This document shows, in pieces, positions 1 through 3,983 of a DNA stretch of 6,732 nt. Position numbers and translations under genes: made by a program. The notes under the pieces were generated by a model that was not told the DNA's origin, ran no database searches, and saw only the letters and a program-made list of their open reading frames with translations. Source of the stretch: JAGNGI01 sp035448825 (GTDB lineage Bacteria; Fidelibacterota; UBA2242); assembly GCA_035448825.1 (NCBI GenBank), contig DAOTJS010000046.1:1-6732 (forward strand). Direction: 5' to 3'. The first letter of the stretch is position 1; every line of letters starts with the position of its first letter.

Positions 1-1203
1 AGCAAAGAGGTTCAATCCTCTTCCCGAGACATCCTGAAAATAAGCCGAAGTTCGGCTGGTGATAAGAATATTCGACCCGATCGTCACCACCCCGCGCAGG
101 GTCACGGTCTCACCGTTATATTCATCCCAGTTTTCGCGGATCGTTGCAATTGTCAAGTCCGGTTCCGGTTCCGGCGGTTCGGAAATCTGGATTGTATTCA
201 GATTGGAAACCGCCGTCAGACCGGTTATGTCTTCGACCTGAACTTTATAATACAAAGCTCCGGCGGTCGTGAATGGACCGACTGTAACTGTGTAAGTACT
301 TCCGTACGAAAGAGTCATCGCCACGGTCTGTTCAACCGATTGATAAGTATAAATCAGATCGACTGAAGCAATTGCCGAATCGCTGGTGACATTCACCGAA
401 AAGGTGATCGCCTGTTCGGTAGTCGGATCGGTCGGCGTATAAACCAGACTCGAGAGTTGCGGTTTGGTATGACCAACCGATACGACCTGCCAGGTAGCGT
501 TCAGATTTTCGCCGGTCTCGTCGTGACCGGTAATGCCGTTGCCGCCTGATAATGGCTCTGAGCCTTCATCACTAATGCGCTGGAGTTTCTGCCCGTCCAC
601 ATGCGTCGGTGCAAAGACCTGCGAGGCAACCGGCGTATCGGCATTGTAACCCGAAACACCGCTTTTATCAACGGCGCAGATTAGACTGCCCCAAAGAAAA
701 TAATCAACATCTTTGACCGTCGCCGATGAGCCATCCCAATAAAACAGTACCAGTGTTTCCGCTGCATTATCTAAATAAGCTGTACCGATACCTTTCGTAT
801 TCTGCCCGTCGATTGCATTTAGCAAATCGTCTTTAACCGACAGGTCGGGCAAAGAGCCGTAATAACTTTCATAAGCCGCGGTGGTCGTAGCCGCAATAAT
901 GATTTCTGATTGCGCCTCAATGCTATAACCCGGCGGAAAACGTACTATGAAATCCGAACCGCTTCCACTCCAGAAATTGGTACCGGTTGGTAGATTATAG
1001 TAATATTTTTGGTTTGATGGATCAGTGCCGTCGGTAAGATAATAATTACTCAGGTCAACTGCATTATCCGTCGGATTGTAAAGTTTGATGTATTCGGCAT
1101 TACTCGGCTGGAGGACAATCTCGGATATGACGACATGATCCTGCGCCGTTAATAGTAAAACCGGCAATAGAATCAGCCCAGGTAGAACAATTCGTTTTTT
1201 CAT
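1..1203 (-). CDS. Secreted lamin-tail / OB-fold protein, 3' end cut by window edge
   Basis: The reading frame is open from the ATG at 1203 to the window edge: 401 codons with no stop, so the C-terminus is missing. Residues 1-20 form a signal peptide (MKKR, then a Leu-rich core ending LLLTA before QDH). Residues 22 to about 245 resemble a lamin-tail domain (VISEIV, EYIKLYNPTDNAVDLSNYYL) of the kind found on secreted bacterial proteins. Residues 248-340 look like an Ig-like beta domain, followed by a short Pro-Glu linker (PPEPEP, about 343-348). From 351 an OB-fold begins (TIATIRENWDEYNGETVTLR, then SAYFQDVSGRGLNLF) and runs off the edge. The last two domains match those of the upstream gene, so the two are paralogues. 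The start lies 3 nt past the upstream stop with only a weak GAAG ribosome site inside that gene, which suggests translational coupling. The missing part could hold a sorting domain or an endonuclease/phosphatase-fold catalytic domain; this cannot be decided here. Exact function unknown. Confidence 0.9.
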   Translation of the reverse strand, partial: MKKRIVLPGLILLPVLLLTAQDHVVISEIVLQPSNAEYIKLYNPTDNAVDLSNYYLTDGTDPSNQKYYYNLPTGTNFWSGSGSDFIVRFPPGYSIEAQSEIIIAATTTAAYESYYGSLPDLSVKDDLLNAIDGQNTKGIGTAYLDNAAETLVLFYWDGSSATVKDVDYFLWGSLICAVDKSGVSGYNADTPVASQVFAPTHVDGQKLQRISDEGSEPLSGGNGITGHDETGENLNATWQVVSVGHTKPQLSSLVYTPTDPTTEQAITFSVNVTSDSAIASVDLIYTYQSVEQTVAMTLSYGSTYTVTVGPFTTAGALYYKVQVEDITGLTAVSNLNTIQISEPPEPEPDLTIATIRENWDEYNGETVTLRGVVTIGSNILITSRTSAYFQDVSGRGLNLFA

Positions 1204-1206
1204 AGG

Positions 1207-3789
1207 TTACTTCAAGTACAACATTTTTTGCGTTTTGACGCGGTTTCCGGCTTGCAGTTGAACAAAATACACGCCGGATGGAACCTTGGCGGCATTCCAG
1301 ACTTTCGCATAACTTCCGGCGGTAGCATAACCGCTGGCAATTACGTCAATTTTCTGGCCAAGAACATTGAAAACGGCAACTTCGTAAGCGCCGTTTTTAT
1401 CTAACTGCCAGCTGATCGTAGTAACCGGATTAAAGGGATTGGGATAAGCCGGGTTGAGTTTGAAAGTCAGAACTTTGGTCTTATTTTCTTTAACCGCCGT
1501 TAATGGAACAATATCTTCGGCGTAGCCGATCAGGATTTGATAAGTACTTTGATATCGATTGCCGACTCCTTTGAATTTATAGGAATTGCCCAGGGCGATA
1601 GATGCAACATCAATTCCGGTAGCATCCGGAATCCGGGCTATAGTCGTATCAGTCCCAGCCGAAACGCTAATATTAGTCGCCACACCGGAAGTTTCCTGTT
1701 TGGTTACCATTCCGGAAAACTCAATCAATGTGCCTTCCCAATCACTGCTATTAGCACCAGCGACCGTTACGACCTGAGCCGGTGGCAATTCGTTGCCACT
1801 GGAGATTTTCTTATAGATAAAATTAGTAACTTCAATAGTTGTGAAATATTTCTCGACATAACCAACTACCATCAATTCATCACCGCGCGTAATATCGGAA
1901 TATAATTTGCCATACTCATAAAGATTCAACCCACGACCGGACGCATCCTGGATGTAAGCTGAAGTATAATCATTTGCCAGAACACCGGCCCCAATCGTGA
2001 CAATTCCTCGAATCGTGACCATTTTGCCATTTAAAGTCTCAACATTTTTGTGAACATTGGCGATTGTCTCGGGAGTGCTATTGGCAATTATCAGCGTTTG
2101 GGTAGCTGATTTACCGGAATTGGTTGGAGACTGATCGTCTTGGCAATAAATATAAAATTCGATAATGCTATTGCCGGTCTGGGACGGTATATTGCCCATC
2201 CATGTATCACCGGTTTCCTTCCACATCTCGGCGATGTTAATCAAACTACCGGGTGCCCCGTAATAAATCTTCGCCGAATCGATACTCCCTACCACCGGCG
2301 TAATCGTGGCGCTGACGGTAATCTCGTCAGCCGAAGTGATAAAATCGGGTAAATATGCGATATTAGTGACGATCGGGGCATTCGGATTAGTACTGTGCGA
2401 ACCGAGATTAGCGACATTGTCGGTCTCATATTGATCCCATTCGCTCGGTATATAGGTCGAACTGCCGTACAGAACCGTATTCTTACGTCTTAGTGTTACG
2501 TCAATAATAATACTATCAGAAAGATTCGGATTTCCAACTACATCAACTAATAAACCATTACGAAATAAGCCAATTGCGTCATTGCCATTGAAATTAATGA
2601 CGTTTTCATCGGTGATATTTACGTTTGGATAAATGCCAGTACTAATTTTTCCTAGCACTATCACACCACCACTAGCTAACTGACTAAATGTACCCCAATC
2701 TGAAAAAGTATTGGTAAATGAACCACCGCCATTCGAAGCTAAACGTAATGTATAACCATTGGCACTCAAATCTATAGTAGCGTCTGATGTATTACATAAT
2801 TCAATATATTTATTATTCGAAGTCCCTTCAACATATTCACTGATTATAACAGGACTGGGATCAACATAAATCGTCACGCTGTCTTTTCCGACGGCGCTTT
2901 CATTATCCGTAACGACCAATTCGAATACCAGGGTAGCTACGCTGGACGGTGAAATAAAGGTTACAATAGCCTGATCGGTAGCCGACAGAGTCACCGATTC
3001 TCCCGAAATCTGCGCCCAGGCATAGCTGGCAATCGAACCATCTTGGTCATTACTGGCTGAACCATCCAGTGTGACTGTGTCGTTAAAACGCACTACCTGG
3101 TCGACGCCGGCTCTGGCAGCCGGCGGAAGGTTTGCCCCGCCTTCATAAACATGAGCACCCAAATATGAAAAAGTATTTTGAGGATAAATGATCCATTCTG
3201 AATTATCGGCTGAAGTGCCGGCTGAATTTGTCCAATCTGTGTTACCTTGAGATATTGTTGATTTTCGAACTAATGTATGTTCTGCAGTAGCATTGGAAGT
3301 ACCAGCAACAGCCCAGGCTGTCCCGGGATCAGTCGTCGGTACTCCTATTACATCAATTAGAACATCATCTTTAAAAAGTCCCAGAGCATCATCTCCATTA
3401 AAATTCACAACATTATCTCCGTCACCGCCATTTGGTGTACCATTATATGAAAATCCGATATCTCCGACATTTTTAATTGCATCAACGGCACTATTGTGAT
3501 ATATAACATATACGTCACCTGGATTTAACGTTCCACTGAGTGGTAAAATATATCGTGTATCTTCTGTTGGTGATCCGCCGGTAGGAGTATAACATCCCCA
3601 GCCCGAACCATTGTTAGATTGCTTGATAGTGTAATGACTCAAATCAACATCCTCACCAGTCGGATTGTAGATTTCTATAGCTTTATTTAAGCTCGTCCCC
3701 TCGATATACTCGCTGAAGAACAGATCGCCGGCGAAAATCAGCGTCGGCAAAATCAAGGCGATCAGGAAAATCTTGATGGTTTGATGCAT
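1207..3789 (-). CDS. Secreted multidomain lamin-tail / PKD / OB-fold protein with type A C-terminal sorting domain
   Basis: This complete 860-residue gene encodes a protein predicted to be exported and displayed or released at the outer surface. Domains in order: signal peptide 1-20 (cleavage near FA|GD); lamin-tail domain 22-212 (FFSEYIEGTS, NFNGDDALGLF, LIDVIGV); PKD/K319-like Ig domain 222-309 (VTLDGSASNDQDGSIASYAW); second lamin-tail domain 312-465 (IISEYVEGTSNNKYIEL, NFNGNDAIGLF); Ig-like domain 472-569; OB-fold 574-663 (MVTIRGIVTIG, SAYIQDASGRGLNLY) and probably a second OB-like module 664-763; FlgD-like/T9SS type A sorting domain 773-860 (AYPNPFNPVTTISW, VFNVLGQKI, PSGVYFVQL, ending KMLYLK). 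The lamin-tail motifs are those that precede the catalytic part of ExeM/NucH-type extracellular nucleases, yet no endonuclease/phosphatase domain is present. A binding or scaffold role is an inference. It is the first gene of a likely two-gene operon and has a good ribosome site. Base composition is uneven between domains. Confidence 0.95.
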   Translation of the reverse strand: MHQTIKIFLIALILPTLIFAGDLFFSEYIEGTSLNKAIEIYNPTGEDVDLSHYTIKQSNNGSGWGCYTPTGGSPTEDTRYILPLSGTLNPGDVYVIYHNSAVDAIKNVGDIGFSYNGTPNGGDGDNVVNFNGDDALGLFKDDVLIDVIGVPTTDPGTAWAVAGTSNATAEHTLVRKSTISQGNTDWTNSAGTSADNSEWIIYPQNTFSYLGAHVYEGGANLPPAARAGVDQVVRFNDTVTLDGSASNDQDGSIASYAWAQISGESVTLSATDQAIVTFISPSSVATLVFELVVTDNESAVGKDSVTIYVDPSPVIISEYVEGTSNNKYIELCNTSDATIDLSANGYTLRLASNGGGSFTNTFSDWGTFSQLASGGVIVLGKISTGIYPNVNITDENVINFNGNDAIGLFRNGLLVDVVGNPNLSDSIIIDVTLRRKNTVLYGSSTYIPSEWDQYETDNVANLGSHSTNPNAPIVTNIAYLPDFITSADEITVSATITPVVGSIDSAKIYYGAPGSLINIAEMWKETGDTWMGNIPSQTGNSIIEFYIYCQDDQSPTNSGKSATQTLIIANSTPETIANVHKNVETLNGKMVTIRGIVTIGAGVLANDYTSAYIQDASGRGLNLYEYGKLYSDITRGDELMVVGYVEKYFTTIEVTNFIYKKISSGNELPPAQVVTVAGANSSDWEGTLIEFSGMVTKQETSGVATNISVSAGTDTTIARIPDATGIDVASIALGNSYKFKGVGNRYQSTYQILIGYAEDIVPLTAVKENKTKVLTFKLNPAYPNPFNPVTTISWQLDKNGAYEVAVFNVLGQKIDVIASGYATAGSYAKVWNAAKVPSGVYFVQLQAGNRVKTQKMLYLK
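1210..1473 (-). other. Type A (T9SS-like) C-terminal sorting domain
   Basis: Residues 773-860 carry the ordered motifs of the FlgD-like/type A sorting family: AYPNPFNPVTTISW, YEVAVFNVLGQKI, GSYAKVWNA, VPSGVYFVQLQAGN and a final KMLYLK. In Bacteroidota such domains direct crossing of the outer membrane by the type IX system and are then removed. Whether this host has a type IX system cannot be seen from the window. Confidence 0.9.
1801..2070 (-). other. OB-fold domain shared by both secreted proteins
   Basis: Residues 574-663 of the 860-residue protein: ETIANVHKNVETLNGKMVTI, RGIVTIGAGVL, SAYIQDASGRGLNLYEYG, then DELMVVGYVEKY and IEVTNF. The same strand order and the SGRGLNL motif occur at residues 351-401 of the neighbouring protein (positions 1-153). 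OB-like modules of this kind sit between the lamin-tail and catalytic domains of secreted nucleases and are thought to bind ligands such as nucleic acid; the ligand here is unknown. Confidence 0.75.
2395..2856 (-). repeat. Lamin-tail domain copy 2 of the 860-residue protein
   Basis: Residues 312-465, homologous to copy 1 but shorter: it lacks the TDPGTAW segment and has a different loop after LVDVVGN. It is separated from copy 1 by a PKD/K319-like domain. The coding DNA here is AT-rich, about 35% GC by hand count over 2581-2880, against about 52% over the neighbouring PKD segment 2881-3120. Confidence 0.83.
3154..3726 (-). repeat. Lamin-tail domain copy 1 of the 860-residue protein
   Basis: Residues 22-212. 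It shares SEYIEGTS..NKAIEIYN, NVVNFNGDDALGLF and the closing LGAH with copy 2 at 2395-2856 (SEYVEGTSNNKYIELCN, NVINFNGNDAIGLF, LGSHS), showing an internal domain duplication now diverged. Copy 1 also carries the D-V-I-G-V and TDPGTAW motifs usual in lamin-tail domains ahead of extracellular nucleases. Confidence 0.85.
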
Positions 3790-3794
3790 AATAA

Positions 3795-3801
3795 CCTCTC
3801 T
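3795..3801 (-). promoter_or_regulatory. Ribosome binding site of the 860-residue secreted protein
   Basis: On the minus strand AGAGAGG lies 5 nt before the ATG at 3789. It fixes that start codon, and it contrasts with the other two genes, which have weak or no Shine-Dalgarno sequences. Confidence 0.75.
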
Positions 3802-3825
3802 AATTTTTTAAATACCTTTTGAACG

Positions 3826-3855
3826 TTGGCTAATAAGAGTTTTTAAATAATTTTG
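3826..3855 (+). promoter_or_regulatory. Candidate Bacteroidota-type promoter for the sensor
   Basis: TAATTTTG at 3848-3855 fits the TAnnTTTG -7 box of Bacteroidota housekeeping sigma promoters, with a TTG at 3826-3828 and 19 nt between them, which fits the -33 spacing. It would give a leader of roughly 120 nt before the ATG at 3984. The region is AT-rich, so a chance match is quite possible. Confidence 0.35.
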
Positions 3856-3863
3856 CTGGTTGG
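3840..3863 (+). repeat. Intergenic direct repeat, copy A
   Basis: Copy A reads TTTTTAAAT, AATTTT, GCTGGTTGG. Copy B at 3942-3962 reads TTTTTAAAT, TAA, GCTGGTTGG. The 9-bp GCTGGTTGG core is identical and the copies start 102 bp apart. The core contains five G and one C in otherwise AT-rich DNA, which makes it less likely to be chance than the T/A part. Confidence 0.5.
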
Positions 3864-3903
3864 TTTTCTGATTTTTAGCCACTCTAATTTGAATAAAAAT
3901 CAC

Positions 3904-3922
3904 ATAGAAAGTTACATTCTAT
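3904..3922. promoter_or_regulatory. Operator-like inverted repeat
   Basis: ATAGAA, 7-nt spacer AGTTACA, TTCTAT: a perfect 6-bp inverted repeat near the middle of the divergent region. Arm and spacer lengths suit a dimeric regulator. The stem is too weak and lacks a U-tract for a terminator. It may be a chance match in AT-rich DNA. Confidence 0.35.
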
Positions 3923-3941
3923 CTTTACATCCTCAAAATTA

Positions 3942-3962
3942 TTTTTAAATTAAGCTGGTTGG
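3942..3962 (+). repeat. Intergenic direct repeat, copy B
   Basis: The second copy of the TTTTTAAAT...GCTGGTTGG repeat, ending 21 nt before the sensor start codon. This places it within the untranslated leader if the candidate promoter at 3826-3855 is used. See copy A for the comparison. Confidence 0.5.
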
Positions 3963-3983
3963 AAGATAATTCGGCTTAACGCG

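Larger units (their letters stand above)
3790..3983. promoter_or_regulatory. Divergent intergenic control region
   Basis: These 194 AT-rich bases separate the divergent starts of the secreted-protein operon and the sensor, so both promoters must lie in or near it. It contains an operator-like inverted repeat, a two-copy direct repeat and an inverted pair of TAATTTTG-containing boxes, all listed separately. I see no small ORF or RNA gene in it. Confidence 0.7.

Noticed and set aside
59..241. Plus-strand open frame of 60 codons near the left edge
   Set aside because: It is antisense to the Ig-like/OB coding region of the minus-strand gene, which has convincing homology to its neighbour.
1537..1905. 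Plus-strand open frame of 122 codons inside the secreted-protein gene
   Set aside because: It lies wholly antisense to the OB-fold and Ig coding region, which has clear domain motifs; its translation shows no recognisable domain, and it has no ribosome site that I can see.
3904..3922. Inverted repeat considered as a transcription terminator
   Set aside because: The 6-bp AT-rich stem is weak, there is no T-tract directly after it on either strand, and no gene ends nearby; both flanking genes point away from it.
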